A stretch of DNA of 57,500 bases, taken from the NCBI RefSeq assembly GCF_964204645.1, contig NW_027437477.1, positions 2,501-60,000 of the forward strand, read 5' to 3'. Of this stretch, positions 13,035 through 24,356 are shown one piece after another. This stretch comes from Tubulanus polymorphus. Lineage: Eukaryota > Nemertea > Palaeonemertea > Tubulaniformes > Tubulanidae. A program made the position numbers and the translations under genes. The notes under the pieces were generated by a model. That model did not search any database and was not told where the DNA came from. It saw only the letters and a list, made by a program, of their open reading frames with translations. The number at the start of each line of letters is the position of its first letter. The first letter of the stretch is position 1.

Positions 13035-15728
13035 TTAGATATGAACAAATTTTTGTAGCCATTCGGAACATTTTTGAACGGCTTGTTTTTGATATTCCGG
13101 ATCGGTTTCATCGTCTATGAAACTTCGCGGGGGAGGCTGATAATCTGCATAACGAGAATCATAACCTACTGGCGTGATTTTGAATGTCATCTCGCGGCGA
13201 ACCGTTGAGTATGGAGGAATCTCATTGGGCAAACTAAAGTATGGAGGAATCTCATTGGTCAAGCTAGAGTATGGAGGAATCTCATTTGTCAAACTGGAAT
13301 TCAAATCTTTTTCCGAATCGTTTATTTTCGGCAGTTTTTTCGTTGCTACTGTTGATTGGCCGGATTTCAAACATTTAAATCTAAACGGTTTTAACGGCGA
13401 AACACGTACTGTATTTCCTTTATCGGTGCCGGGCCGTAGTCCGCATATTCCATCGGTTCCATGCCTTAGTCCGGATATTTTCGGTTCAGAATTACTAGTT
13501 GTATCTCGTTGACGGTAAGACGGTTCAACCGTTGCGGCATCTAGGTCAGTATAACTGGTGGCGCCCCCTGTCTCAATATCATTAGTGGCGCCTCCTGTCT
13601 CGGTGTAACCGGTGGTACCCTCTTGCTCGGTATAACCAGTGGCGCCCTCTGTCTCGGTATAACCGGAATCCACCGAGTTTTCTTTCATCGGTTTCAGATA
13701 TTTCTTTTTGTTTGACCGGTCGACCACCAGCGCCACCTGGAATTCGCCATAATCAGAGTCTTTACCGGCGATCCCGTGATCTGTAGGCACGGCCGGCGGT
13801 GAGGATATCTTCGTCAATAGAGGGCGTCGTAGATTACGGTGATTGGTTAGATCGATGTGACGTTTAGAATAGTTGATACTAGCAGACGAGCCGACTGAGA
13901 AACTCGTTCTGTAGGAAGCGACTGACATTGATCTGAGAATTACTGCTGAAGAGGTCGGTCTTCCTAAACTTAAACTAGTTACTGGTCGGCTTGACCGACT
14001 TGACCGACTTAAACCTGTAGCAGGCCGACTCAAGCATGTAGCGGGTCGGTTAATGCCAGAAGCAGGTCGCCTTGCACCAGTTGCAGGTTGACCTGAACCA
14101 GTTACAGGTTGACCAGCACCAGTAACAGGTTGACCTGAACCAGTAGCAGGTTGACCTGAACCAGTAGCAGGTTGACCTGAACCAGTAACAGGTTGACCAG
14201 CACCTGTAGCAGGTTGACCAGAACTGGCAGCAGGTTGACCAGCAGCAGTAGCAGGTTGACCAGCACCAGTAACAGGTTGGCCTGAATCAGTAACAGGTTG
14301 ACCAGCACCAGTTACAGGTTGACCAGCACCTGTAGCAGATTGACCAGCACTAGCAGCAGGTTGACCAGCACCAGTAACAGTTTGGCCTGAACCAGTAACA
14401 GGTTGACCAGCACTTGTAGCAGGTTGACCAGCACATGTAGCAGGTTGACCAGCACCAGTAACAGGTTGAGCAGTACTCACTGTATGTGTTTCTATTAAAT
14501 CGATAGGTGATATTCGTTCCAAATGACAGAACTGTTCAGTACATGTTTCATCCAAATTAACATTTACATTCTCATCATTTCGAAGATGAATTCCCGCTGT
14601 AACTAGGGAGCTGCTTACCCCTGTAACTAGGGAGCTGCTTACCCCTGTTAGCACCGAGACGTGTCCCTGAGTCGGTTTTTCATCAGTAGAGTTATGTAAT
14701 GCAGGAGTATCTGCACTCATCAACTCGTCTATAGCTCGCCGAGCCTCGTTAGACATACGGATTTTACGCGTAGTTTGCTGCGCGGACGCGGAACCGGACC
14801 CGTCTTTCCTGCGCCTATAAACGGCTGTATTTACCCTGTTGTATCTAGACTTCATTTTACTAATTTGTCGTTTATTTTTGTTGGTTTTATTTTTCGTCAA
14901 TTCTCGTTCAGTTTTATCGCTATTATATTGCTGCTGTTTTCCGGAAGTGATTCTCTCTGACGTCATCTCGTCGGTATGTACTTCCGGTTCAACAGTGCTG
15001 ACGACTGAAGTATTTGTAACTGATGTCTTGCGTATTGGTTCTTCGCTATATTTTGTCGATAATATTGGCTCACCATCACTAACACAGTTCCCCTCAACTA
15101 CTGTTGCTATAGTTGTATCGATTAGTTTTGGCACCGATGATCTCGAGGTGACAGATATAGAGGCAGCGCAGTCGCGGCCTGTCGATAAAATCGATTTACA
15201 TCCGGCCAGCACCGCCCCTACGACTGGGACTGCTCCGGTGTTTACTTCTGGCATCGCTCCGGCTGCTACTCCTTTGTCTGCTCCGGCTATGCGTCCTTGG
15301 ACCGCTCCGGGTGCTATTGCCCCTGCTGGTTTAGGGAAATATCTGTGCTCGAAATCCCGGATGATTCCTTTCACATCGACTGTCGCAGTCGGTTGAGGGT
15401 ATGTTTTATTTAGAGCCCAATCAGAAGGACCGAAAATAGAACAGATATTTCCGAAACATTTCGCCTTCCTTCTCTTAGACGTCGTTACACCACCAGAGGG
15501 CGCCTTTAACGCCTTTCGTTGGTTGACATTCGGCATTTTATTGAAACTTTCTTTTTGACGCCATAACGTGTCCATATAGTGGCGCCCTCTGACGGCGGTT
15601 TCGATAATCGCTTTCGAGTCATGATTGTTCGACGATGTAAATTGTTTGATCTCTACCTCACCGGGTCGACATCCCAGTGTTCGACGCCTGGTTTTGTAAG
15701 CGGCTGGTGTTGAGCATTGATTGGCCAT
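13035..15728 (-). CDS. Unrecognised 897-aa basic protein with GQPVTGA repeats
   Basis: Single long coding exon; the ATG is at 15728 (MANQCSTPAAYKTRRR). I do not recognise the family. The N-terminal 130 residues look globular and conserved-like (RRTLGCRPGEVEIKQF; SKRRKAKCFGNICSIF; VKGIIRDFEHRYFPKP). Basic stretches resemble nuclear localisation signals (KNKTNKNKRQISKMKSRYNR). Residues about 420-570 are some twenty 7-residue GQPVTGA/GQPATGS repeats. The last 50 residues (GYDSRYADYQPPPRSFIDDE, then KCSEWLQKFVHI) again look like a conserved motif. The frame stays open upstream to a splice acceptor at 15776, where the exon starts at 15775. The transcript probably begins with a non-coding exon near 16.8 kb. 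Function unknown; nuclear location is inference. Confidence 0.75.
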   Translation of the reverse strand: MANQCSTPAAYKTRRRTLGCRPGEVEIKQFTSSNNHDSKAIIETAVRGRHYMDTLWRQKESFNKMPNVNQRKALKAPSGGVTTSKRRKAKCFGNICSIFGPSDWALNKTYPQPTATVDVKGIIRDFEHRYFPKPAGAIAPGAVQGRIAGADKGVAAGAMPEVNTGAVPVVGAVLAGCKSILSTGRDCAASISVTSRSSVPKLIDTTIATVVEGNCVSDGEPILSTKYSEEPIRKTSVTNTSVVSTVEPEVHTDEMTSERITSGKQQQYNSDKTERELTKNKTNKNKRQISKMKSRYNRVNTAVYRRRKDGSGSASAQQTTRKIRMSNEARRAIDELMSADTPALHNSTDEKPTQGHVSVLTGVSSSLVTGVSSSLVTAGIHLRNDENVNVNLDETCTEQFCHLERISPIDLIETHTVSTAQPVTGAGQPATCAGQPATSAGQPVTGSGQTVTGAGQPAASAGQSATGAGQPVTGAGQPVTDSGQPVTGAGQPATAAGQPAASSGQPATGAGQPVTGSGQPATGSGQPATGSGQPVTGAGQPVTGSGQPATGARRPASGINRPATCLSRPATGLSRSSRSSRPVTSLSLGRPTSSAVILRSMSVASYRTSFSVGSSASINYSKRHIDLTNHRNLRRPLLTKISSPPAVPTDHGIAGKDSDYGEFQVALVVDRSNKKKYLKPMKENSVDSGYTETEGATGYTEQEGTTGYTETGGATNDIETGGATSYTDLDAATVEPSYRQRDTTSNSEPKISGLRHGTDGICGLRPGTDKGNTVRVSPLKPFRFKCLKSGQSTVATKKLPKINDSEKDLNSSLTNEIPPYSSLTNEIPPYFSLPNEIPPYSTVRREMTFKITPVGYDSRYADYQPPPRSFIDDETDPEYQKQAVQKCSEWLQKFVHI

Positions 15729-15732
15729 CAAT

Positions 15733-15765
15733 TCACTCCGTTGTCGCTCGGCTCTCGCTCGGCAT
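15733..15765 (-). promoter_or_regulatory. Upstream ORF before the 897-aa protein
   Basis: In the 5' leader, exon 2 from 15775 contains ATG at 15765 followed by nine further codons and TGA at 15735-15733, four bases before the main ATG at 15728. A uORF that ends this close to the main start would be expected to lower translation or allow reinitiation. Confidence 0.55.
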
Positions 15766-16439
15766 TCTCCGTGGTCTACAAGAATAACGTAAATTCAGAT
15801 ATGAATATTGAATTACATCACAAAAGATGATCAACCCCTAACCCGAACCTGATCGTTCATAATGATCACCAAACAATGCAATATGAGACTTACAGGGACT
15901 ATGATGACAGGTCCCCCGCTGACAGGTTGACAGATCGCGCCGCTGACAGGTTTCACTGTTTGGTTTCACTCGGGTTTATTTACGTTCGTTCATTCAGATG
16001 ACTTTCATTTAATTTCAATGAGGAAGAAATGACATAATTCTGATTCTATTCAGAAGTCGATGTCAACGACTGGAACTCGGCGTGAACTTCAAAAACCGAT
16101 CACACCGTGTTTGTTATGAGGTTCCCAAGTGTGTCACACACGTCTACATTCTATATACAGGTTATATACGCATACTAATCTAGAGTTAAAGTTTCAAGGA
16201 TTAAAAACTATAATCCTTATTTGTAACAGTTGTTGACGCCAAACCGCACGAACTGAATTTACTGTTCACTGACCGAATTCCTATCCAATTGATTTCTATA
16301 AAGATATGAAGTCAATCAGTTCGGGACCAAGTTCCACAGTTCTGTACCCAGTTCCACAGTTCCGGGCCCGGTTCCATAGTAATGACCACAGTTCTACAGT
16401 TCCAGACTCAGTTCCACAGCAACTGTAACCAGCTTCACA

Positions 16440-16720
16440 ATTCTGGACACAGTTCCGCAATTCTGGACCGATTTCCGCAGTTCTGGACCGATTTCCGCAG
16501 TTCTGGACCGATTTCCGCAGTTCTGGACACAGTTCCGCAATATTACTGAACAGAGTTAGATCAATTCCAATGTTTTAATCCTATAGACCCGATCTCTAAG
16601 CGTGAATTATGAAAGTGGACCCGGTCAATGCTACTGTACCGTCAAAAAGCGCATCCTTACCTCCAATCCGTCAAATAGCGCATCCTTACCTCCGATCCGT
16701 CAAATAGCGCATTCCACCGT
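16440..16720. repeat. Short tandem repeats in a 5' intron
   Basis: Copies of GTTCTGGACCGATTTCCGCA (20 bp) at about 16455-16550, then three copies of CCGTCAAATAGCGCATCC at about 16637-16720, inside the first intron of the 897-aa protein gene. Confidence 0.8.
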
Positions 16721-16778
16721 CTAATCATCATGACGACAAATCTATCAAAACCACTGTGAATTCATAGCAATCACTTAC

Positions 16779-16867
16779 CGCAGTTCGACTCTATTGATCA
16801 ACTGTGTATAGTCTGTAGAGTGTGTTTGTAGTAGTCGCCGCGTTCGGTCGTTAATACTTTATATAAA
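16779..16867 (-). promoter_or_regulatory. TATA-box promoter and non-coding first exon
   Basis: On the minus strand TTTATATAAAG (about 16866-16856) is followed by a leader that ends in a strong donor CTGCG|GTAAGTG at 16779/16778. This fits a TATA promoter with transcription starting near 16830, and an intron to the acceptor TTGTAG at 15776. Confidence 0.5.
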
Positions 16868-16869
16868 CT

Positions 16870-17930
16870 TCATTAAAATCTACTTAAATTTCATCGATCT
16901 CGTCGCAAATCAGCGAAATAAATAAAAATCCATTAAAATTCGAATTAACTGAACTGCAAACACGGATTTTGACTCGACTCGACCCGACTGACTCTCTCAC
17001 TCTCTCTACACAGTACACATAACTAGTATTATTCTCGCTATGTACGAGTGTTTTAATATTCCGAGCCGAAAGAATAGAGCGTCTCCTCGCGAAACGCAAA
17101 AGTTCGAAGGTTCAGTTCTTCGTTAATTTCCATTGACGAACTCTCGCGGTCTGGAGACTATAGTTAATTTTCCGCTCGAGAAAATCCTTACAAAACAGTT
17201 TAAAATGAATACACCGCACACGTATTATAAATAGTAATTGATTTAGTCCTGTGTGTTCTACTAGAGAGCGAGTGAGAGAGGGGGAGGGGGGAGTTGGGGA
17301 GAGAGAGATTGGTCTTCTGTTTATTGTTTGACACCCGTAGCGACTAAACGCTGTCTCTCAGATCCTTAACGACAAATCAATAATTCACGATGCGATATAA
17401 GTTATGATTATGTATTGTCTGCTATCCGAAATTAGCGATCAATCTGATGAAGGTTTATCGACGTTTTTTGTATCTTTCGAAATAATCGTTTAGAAGTTTA
17501 GAAGAGTTTTACGTCCCAACCGACGAACCAATGAGGGCCTTTTTATAGGTTGTTATGGCTCACAACCTAAATAAATTAGCAGAGTTTAGTCCTTGTATGT
17601 GGCTTGACGGCCAACGTCAGAGGTGGTTTCGAACTAGGGACCTCTTGGTTAAGCAGGGGGTATATTGGTGAAATAAGGGATTGATATATTGTATCAGTTA
17701 TGCATTGTGCTCTTCTGGAAGACAGAAGTTATCCTCAGTAGATTACATCTGACGTCGCAGACACCGAAGAATTGAGCGCAGAAACTTTTGCCAATCGAAA
17801 GAGGAAGTAAATGAATGATTTCTCTTCTAAAAGTGCACAATCGTCAACTGTCTTGGATTCGCTTGCTATTGTATCACATGGTTGTCGACTCATCTGTCAC
17901 CTAGCGGGATTAGAATGTTCCAATTATTCT
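16870..17930. other. Intergenic stretch
   Basis: No coding exon supported. It holds a GAGA-rich run (17260-17310) and, near 17480-17660, a segment with a weak B-box-like sequence on the minus strand that may be another SINE relic. Confidence 0.5.
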
Positions 17931-18277
17931 AGAAACAATATTTCTTCTGGAGCAGTGAACGCGGACTACTCGACTCGTCTGCCATCTAGCGGATAAACTC
18001 TGTTAAACTGTGACGATGCCAGTGAGATAGAGAATATGACGATAAACAAATGAATAATGATTCGATCGACTTTTTATTCGTCATCAACAGAAATTTCGAT
18101 GTTTCGTTTATCTGATATAAATCGTAAACGTATCAGCGACCACTAGACGATCGTTATCTGAAAAACGACGAGAATAAATAATAATATCATTAGAATGAAT
18201 TATAATATCATTAGAATGAATTATAATATCATTATAATGATATCATTAGAATATGTATCGTTAGTCAACCGTGTATT

Positions 18278-19424
18278 TTACTTACGGACGAAGGCCGAAG
18301 CGCCTGTCGGGTTATAGAGGAAATACGGATAACCAATAGGTCTCTTATCGTAATTGCACGGGTGTTTATTACCCGCATCAAACACCCCCATCCATACTTT
18401 ATCGTTTCCACATCCGCCGTAAGATTGAACCGCGTAGAATCTTCTGTCAGTGGATGCGGGACTGAAGATATGAAGTTCAACAGTAAGTCGACCGGCTAGA
18501 AGTCCTGCTAGTATCATTAGGCTAGTATCATTAGTCATGCTAGTCCCCGCTAGTCTCATTAGGCTAGTCTTGCTAGTCCCTGCTAGTCCCCGCTAGTCTA
18601 GTCTGTCCCTCATTCCATTAATTGGCGATTTTGTTTGTTTGATGCGGGATTCTAAACTAGTTATTGTCTCCTCAACTAATCTGATCTTTATAATTACGAG
18701 TTAATCGTGAATTGATTTTAATTCAAGAGAGGGGATTAAGTTTAGGGTTATCTATCGGTTTAGGATTAGGAGTAATTTTCAATAACTTACTCTCCTGCAA
18801 TACTAAAGTATCGAAGCGCTGGAGAAGTAGAAGTGAGAGAAGTCCAGGAACTGCTCGTGACCTTGTTGACGTCAAACCAGTTCATTTTATCTTTCCCTGC
18901 GGCGTTAAACACGATGAACGCAACTTCTGTACAATTCGCATAATAAGCTACTTTCACCTAAATCGACATTTCAATAAAAAAAAATGATTCATTTCAATTT
19001 CACAGCGAAGAAAATACACAATTTGACAATCGAATTTGTTTTTGATTTGTCGATTGTTTTTTGAGTTGTTCCTCACCTCTTTCACGTTTGCCCAAGCGTC
19101 GACTTTATCACTCTTCCACGTGCAGTTCAAACATGGCAGTTGTTGCCTCCAGGAGCATGCGCACGACGTGTCCTCGCACGGAGGGTTACTCGGTGGGTTT
19201 ACCCATTTATCATAGACAACATCCCCAGTTCCTTGATCGGCTAGAAATACCAACTCCCAGCCTGAAATCAACGTAAATAATGCATGTTATTAGTTCAATG
19301 AACATAATCTATGTTTGAAAACTGTATGATAATAATGTAATGTACTACCTCCGGCTCCTGCTGCGGCCTTACAGAGCTGCAGGGTTACAAATAGCACAGT
19401 CACCAAACTAAACATCAACTTCAT
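18278..19424 (-). CDS. Small secreted cysteine-containing protein, paralogue 1
   Basis: Four exons: 19349-19424, 19077-19261, 18791-18957, 18278-18461; phases 1, 0, 2 all agree; 203 aa. It starts with a clear signal peptide (MKLMFSLVTVLFVTLQLCKA), then GWELVFLADQGTGDVVYDKW, a Cys-rich stretch (CEDTSCACSW..CLNCTW), a beta-rich part (TEVAFIVFNAAGKDKMNWF) and RRFYAVQSYGGCGNDKVWM. From memory it fits an uncharacterised secreted family seen in amphioxus, cnidarians and lophotrochozoans with the same WELVF, VIFN-G-DK-NWF and YGGC motifs. Function unknown. The stop lies inside a perfect donor-like CGTAAGTAA, so an alternative splice to an exon near 18000 is possible, but a minus-strand AATAAA at 18078-18073 favours termination here. 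Confidence 0.8.
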
Positions 19425-19466
19425 TATAACAGCACAGCTTCAAACCTGAATAATGCAAGAAACAAC

Positions 19467-19952
19467 TAACAGGGTAACTATACAACTAACAGGGTAACTA
19501 TACAACTAACAGGGTAAATATACGACTAACAGGCTAACTATACAACTAACAGGCTAACTATACAACTAACAGGGTAACTATACAACTAACAGGCTAACTA
19601 TACAACTAACAGGGTAACTATACAACTAACAGGGTAACTATACAACTAACAGGGTAACTATACAACTAACAGGGTAAATATACGACTAACAGGCTAACTA
19701 TACAACTAACAGGCTAACTATACAACTAACAGGGTAACTATACAACTAACAGGCTAACTATACAACTAACAGGGTAACTATACAACTAACAGGCTAACTA
19801 TACAACTAACAGGCTAACTATACAACTAACAGGGTAAATATACGACTAACAGGCTAACTATACAACTAACAGGCGAACTTTACAACTAACAGGCTAACTA
19901 TTCAAACAACGGGCTAACTATACAACTAACAGTCTAACTATACAACTAACAG
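19467..19952. repeat. 20-bp minisatellite upstream of paralogue 1
   Basis: About 24 copies of AACAGGSTAACTATACAACT, beginning about 45 bp upstream of the start codon of the secreted-protein gene. The second copy of the duplication has the same repeat at 25725-26015. Confidence 0.93.
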
Positions 19953-20059
19953 CTTTGATATGAACCTACCTTACAGAACTATTTGTAGGGTTGCTTTAGA
20001 TTCTATCTCTGACAGGCTACAGATTATCTGAACACCTGATTCGATGATGTATTTATGTC

Positions 20060-20365
20060 ATCTATCATCTGTCTTCTCAATATCATCAAATAACTCTCAT
20101 CTCAATATCATCGAATAACTCTCATCTCAATATCGTCAATCATCTCTCAACTTGATATCATCGAATAACTCTCATCTCAACATCGTCAATCAACTCTCAT
20201 CTTAATATCATCGAATAACTCTCATCTCAATATCGTCAATCAACTCTCATCTTGATATCATCGAATAACTCTCATCTCAATATCATCGAATAACTCTCAT
20301 CTTAATATCATCGAATAACTCTCATCTTAATAGGATCAATCATCTCTCATCTCAATGAAAATATC
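20060..20365. repeat. 25-bp minisatellite
   Basis: About 12 copies of CTCATCTCAATATCATCGAA-type units alternating with ATCGTCAATCA variants. Confidence 0.88.
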
Positions 20366-20599
20366 GAAATGGTAGAAGAGCTCAGTCGACGAATCAACTG
20401 TTGATTCGATGACGAAACATCTAGATTCTATATTTTGTATTCAACGTTATTCTTAAGATTGATCGGGATAACTAAGAATGGGTCAGTGAGAGCTTGGAGT
20501 AATCATTGAATAACCTCAAGGTTAGAGTATGGGTTAGTAAAATTGCAAAGAAATTTTGGGTGGCTGCTTTGTGGCAATATTGGAAATACTTTCAGGCTT

Positions 20600-21060
20600 T
20601 CAGGAATTACTATAATCTACAGGCTACAGGTTACGAGCTACAGGCCACATGTTTCAGGCTAACGCTTACAGGCTACAGGTTACAGGTTGTGGGTTACAGG
20701 CTACAGATTACAGGTTACAGGCTACGGGTTACAGTTACGACGGACTACACAGGCCACAGGTAAAGGTTACATGTAACAAATTGCAAGCTACGTTATTGCT
20801 TACCGGTTTCAGGCTTCAAAATACAGGCTACAGGTTACAGATTACGGGTTACAGGTTAAAGGTTGTACGTAAGTTTCCATGCTACAGGTTACAGTTACAG
20901 GCTATACAGGTAAAGGTTACAAGTTGCAAGCTACGAGCTATGTAACTGGTTACCGGTTACAGGTTTACAGGCTACATACAGGTTCCAGGGTTCAAGCTAC
21001 GAGCTACATGTTGCAGGTTACAGGCTACAGGTTACAGGCCACAGGTTACAGGCTACTAGT
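20600..21060. repeat. Degenerate ACAGGTT/ACAGGCT repeat
   Basis: Irregular 7- and 14-bp units (TTACAGGCTACAGG) without an intact reading frame. A shorter relic sits at about 28155-28230 in the second copy of the duplication. Confidence 0.85.
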
Positions 21061-21291
21061 CTTAAATGTTTCTACAGTTTTATTTTGAAATTTGAACACG
21101 AAATAAGAATAACAAGTGTAGATTCGGATGTGAACTCAGTCAACAGGGCTGGGTCTCATCGATGCAGAACCAAAATAATCCCCGGCAACGTTTTGAAATT
21201 TAGCAGTTGTAACCATGGTTTCTTGTTGAAACTGTTCATTGACGATTTATCCCTAGGGGTAACTTTGATACTCAGTCTATGAAACCGGACC

Positions 21292-21403
21292 CAGGGCCTA
21301 AATTTATAGACTGGTATTACCATTAATCCAGGGTCTAACTCAATTGAAAATGAATTGAGTTAACCCCCGGGTTAAAGGTAATACCAGTTTGTACTGGCCC
21401 CTG
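21292..21403. mobile_element. Palindromic foldback element (MITE-like), copy 2
   Basis: Starts CAGGGCCTAAATTTATAGAC and ends GGCCCCTG; the inner arms CTAACTCAATT and AATTGAGTTA with GGTATTACC/GGTAATACC pair. Same family as 12502-12605 and 51095-51211. Confidence 0.78.
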
Positions 21404-21414
21404 ATGTTTAACAG

Positions 21415-21675
21415 TTATACACTCCAAACACTTCACAAGTTTTGCACACTCCAAACACTTCACAAGTTTTACACACTCCAAACACTTCACAAGTTTTACA
21501 CACTCCAAACACTTCACAAGTTTTACACACTCCAAACACTTCACAAGTTTTACACACTCCAAACGCTACACAAGTCTGACACACTCCAAACTCCAAACAC
21601 TTCACAAGTCTGACACACTCCAAACACTTCACAAGTTTTACACACTCCAAACACTTCACAAGTCTTACACATGTA
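21415..21675. repeat. 27-bp minisatellite
   Basis: About 9-10 copies of CACTCCAAACACTTCACAAG plus TTTTACA. A shorter diverged version is at 28370-28530. Confidence 0.92.
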
Positions 21676-21829
21676 TCACATGCATCTAGGTGGTAACATT
21701 TCATCCTGCGCACGCTGCATCGGTTTCTGCGCACCTTCGAAAAATGTTCTGTCCATAAAAAATTCAGCTCATTTTGTATTCGATGAATTAGTCTGTTGAG
21801 AGTTGTTTTTTAGTGACGCGGCTTGCGTT

Positions 21830-21955
21830 CACCGTGATGCGCTGCGGTACGATGCGGTGCGGTACGGTGCGGTGCGGTACGGTGCGATGCGGTACGGTGC
21901 GATGCGGTACGGTACGGTGCGATGCGGTGCGGTGCGGTGCGGTGCGGTGCGGATA
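21830..21955. repeat. GCGGTACGGT repeat
   Basis: GC-rich 5/10-bp units. The second copy at 29385-29425 is much shorter. Confidence 0.9.
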
Positions 21956-21980
21956 CGGACCTCTTACCGTGCAGTCGATC

Positions 21981-24049
21981 GCAACTCTGAAAATAATCTG
22001 GAAACGTTTAGCGAAATGTCACGCAAGAGAGCGTTGGTAAGTTGGTTCACCGTCTTCTATGCCAAAAAGTCAGGATTTATCCAGCATCACAAGTGGAGCA
22101 ACGCTGTAAATTAACAGCACAGGACCATCAGACCATAAGAGGTGTCTTGATGATAGGGATCTGACAGCTAATACAGTGATTAAAATATTTTCAAATCAAC
22201 TTGTATGTGGACTGTAGTGGAACAGAAATGTGTTACTCCGCTGGCTTTAAAAACAAAAATTACAGTTAAGTACAATAGAACGGAATCTTTAGAGTATCAA
22301 GTTGGTAAGATACCGACTTTCAAACCTTTCAAAGCAATTTTTGAACGATCCAGTGTGCGTAAAAAAATAGAACACCGACAGGTACTTGAAATTATCAACC
22401 ATTTCTAAATTGTGGGTATGAATGTTAAATTCTGGTAGGAGAATCTTTGTCTGTTTCAGAGATAATCACCTTGGTTGTGTCACTGTTATTTGAAAGTTTC
22501 CATTATTGGCAATATACATAGTCTGCATGAGGCTATCTATTAGCTTTTGAGGTCCCTCAGGCGAATCACTTAATAAAACAGTGTCGTCTGCATTGAAAGA
22601 TTGAACCAAGGCTTTCAGGTCATTTTAAAAAATGATATAGGGACAGAATTTCGCCTTGTCTTACTCCCCAAAAGCTTAAAAATGTGACATCTTGATTCGA
22701 TACCTTACATGTTATGTATTACATTAAGGACGGGGCTTTGTCGGTAGCGCCATTGTTAATTAGTTTGTACCACAAAGCTTTTCTCCAGATCGTGTCAAAA
22801 GCTTTTTAAAATCAAAATAAAATACGGCTTTCAATTATGGGAAGGTGTCTACTAGAGCCTAACGAGTAAATCAATAACGAATTATGTTATGGTTCTTCCT
22901 AAAACCAGCCTGGTTCTGAAGCAAAAAATTGTTATTTTCTAAGTACTCAGTCGATGGACATACTTAAAGCCTCCAGCATAAATGAGAGGTGTAGAGGTGT
23001 TCCTCTAGGGCGTAAATGTCGTGGTGGTGACTGGCTTTAACCTTAGCAATTGTAAATCGTCAGTCCGTCAGGAATTGATCACATATGGGATATGATAGCT
23101 GAATATGACGTTTTTCAACTAAGTAAAATGATGATTTTTGGTTTACCTATACCGGATGTTGGTTGGCAGCCTGCCAAGGTGTATATTATATCACGCGACA
23201 AAATCTAGTGGTAATACCTACTGGATACTACCTACTGTTCTTCCTAAATCGTGAAGCAAGTAAAACTGATGCGGATTACGTGAACGATTTGCGTCGGTCG
23301 CGCGATCGTATCCAATGTTCGTAAAAACTACAATGGTTTAGGTTAATCACACGAATATGGCGACGTCGTTGAAAGAAAGATTGCATTTTCATCGACTACC
23401 AGGTACCGCCATCTTGGAAATCAAATCACCAAATCGGTAGCGGGCGCAAAAATCGATCGAAAAAAATCGTGTTCGTAAAAACGCTGTTCGTTAAATAAAC
23501 CGGAAACGTATCATATCAGAATTTAAAACTGTGATTCCCCGTGAGATGCGAGATGAAAATCTGCTCTAAACTTTTTCTATAAGGGGGCAGGGGGGCTAGG
23601 ATCAAGGGGATCAATAAATTGGGCGTTTTTCATCGTGTACTTTCTGAAGGCAGAATATTCTTTTAACTATTCTTCGTTAATAAAAGAAAGAACAAAACGA
23701 AGGCGAATACAGACACGAGATAACCCTAGCCAAGCGCCCAAGGGGCATTGTATGCACGTTAGAATATAGATTTGGGAGAACTATAAGTATAGGGCCAACA
23801 AACTGTGATCAATTGTTCACAACGTATTACCACGAAGCGAAAACTGAAAATTTTGTCGGTTTTGCTGGTTACCAGGTTGGGCTCAAATTGATACACATGA
23901 TACAAATTGCGTTTGTGCGATGGCCACCAATGTTTTATATTGAATTTGATTTAAACAAATACAAGTTTAGATAATTTCATATAATTTCTTGCTGGTCGAT
24001 GAATCGTGCTGGAGAAAATCACATTCACACATGAATCTTCCACTAATTC
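21981..24049. other. Spacer between the duplicated blocks
   Basis: Apart from the LINE remnant (22450-23065) no gene could be supported. A 67-codon open frame at 22205-22408 has no recognisable domain. A segment near 23535-23575 (CCGTGAGATGCGAGATGAAA) recurs at 32120-32160 after the PAN-protein gene, so it is a small dispersed repeat. Confidence 0.5.
22450..23065 (-). mobile_element. Degenerate non-LTR retrotransposon reverse transcriptase
   Basis: Read on the minus strand, fragments of an RT domain appear in the right order but in shifting frames with stops: QNQAGFRKNHN, then KAFDTIWRKALWYKLINNGA (22734-22806), then FWGVRQGEILSLY, then the catalytic-box equivalent FNADDTVLLSDSPEG (22554-22598), then QKLIDSLMQTMYIANNG. 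This is the AGFRK / FD-W / GVRQG / ADD order of CR1/Jockey/RTE-type LINEs. Broken and inactive. Confidence 0.82.
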
Positions 24050-24356
24050 GAGAAATAATATCTCTTCTGGAGCAGTGAATGCGGACTACTCGACTCGTCT
24101 GCCATCTAGCGGATAAACTCGGTTAAACTGTGACGATGCCAGTGAGAATATAACGATAAACAAATGAATAATCATTCGATCGACTTTTTATTCGTCATCA
24201 ACAGAAATTTCCATGCTTCATTTATCTGATATAAATCGTAAATGTGTCGGCGAGAGGCATTTGAATAGCCCCTGAAAATGAAGATATGTTTATAGAATTA
24301 ATTTATAATATGATTACAATATGTATGGCTTTGTTTCAGAAAGTCAACCGTGTATT

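Larger units (their letters stand above)
17931..21980. repeat. Segmental duplication, copy A
   Basis: Matches 24050-29465 in the same order and orientation: the GGAGCAGTGAA downstream block, the secreted-protein gene, the TAACTATACAACTAACAGG minisatellite, the TGGCTGCTTTG-ATATTGGAA segment, the ACTCCAAACACTTCACAAG repeats, the TTCAGCTCATTTTGTATTC block, a GCGGTGCGGT run, and finally ACCTCTTACCGTGCAGTCGA. Minisatellite lengths differ between copies. Confidence 0.85.

Noticed and set aside
14102-15396. Open frames overlapping the 897-aa protein on both strands
   Set aside because: Repeat shadows; the minus-strand long frame is far better supported.
17950-18005. Possible fifth exon of the secreted-protein gene (after a GTAAGT that overlaps its stop)
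   Set aside because: Would add only a few codons and lies beyond the polyadenylation signal; kept as a possible alternative splice only.
22205-22408. 67-codon open frame
   Set aside because: No domain, no clear splice sites, between duplicated blocks and a LINE remnant.
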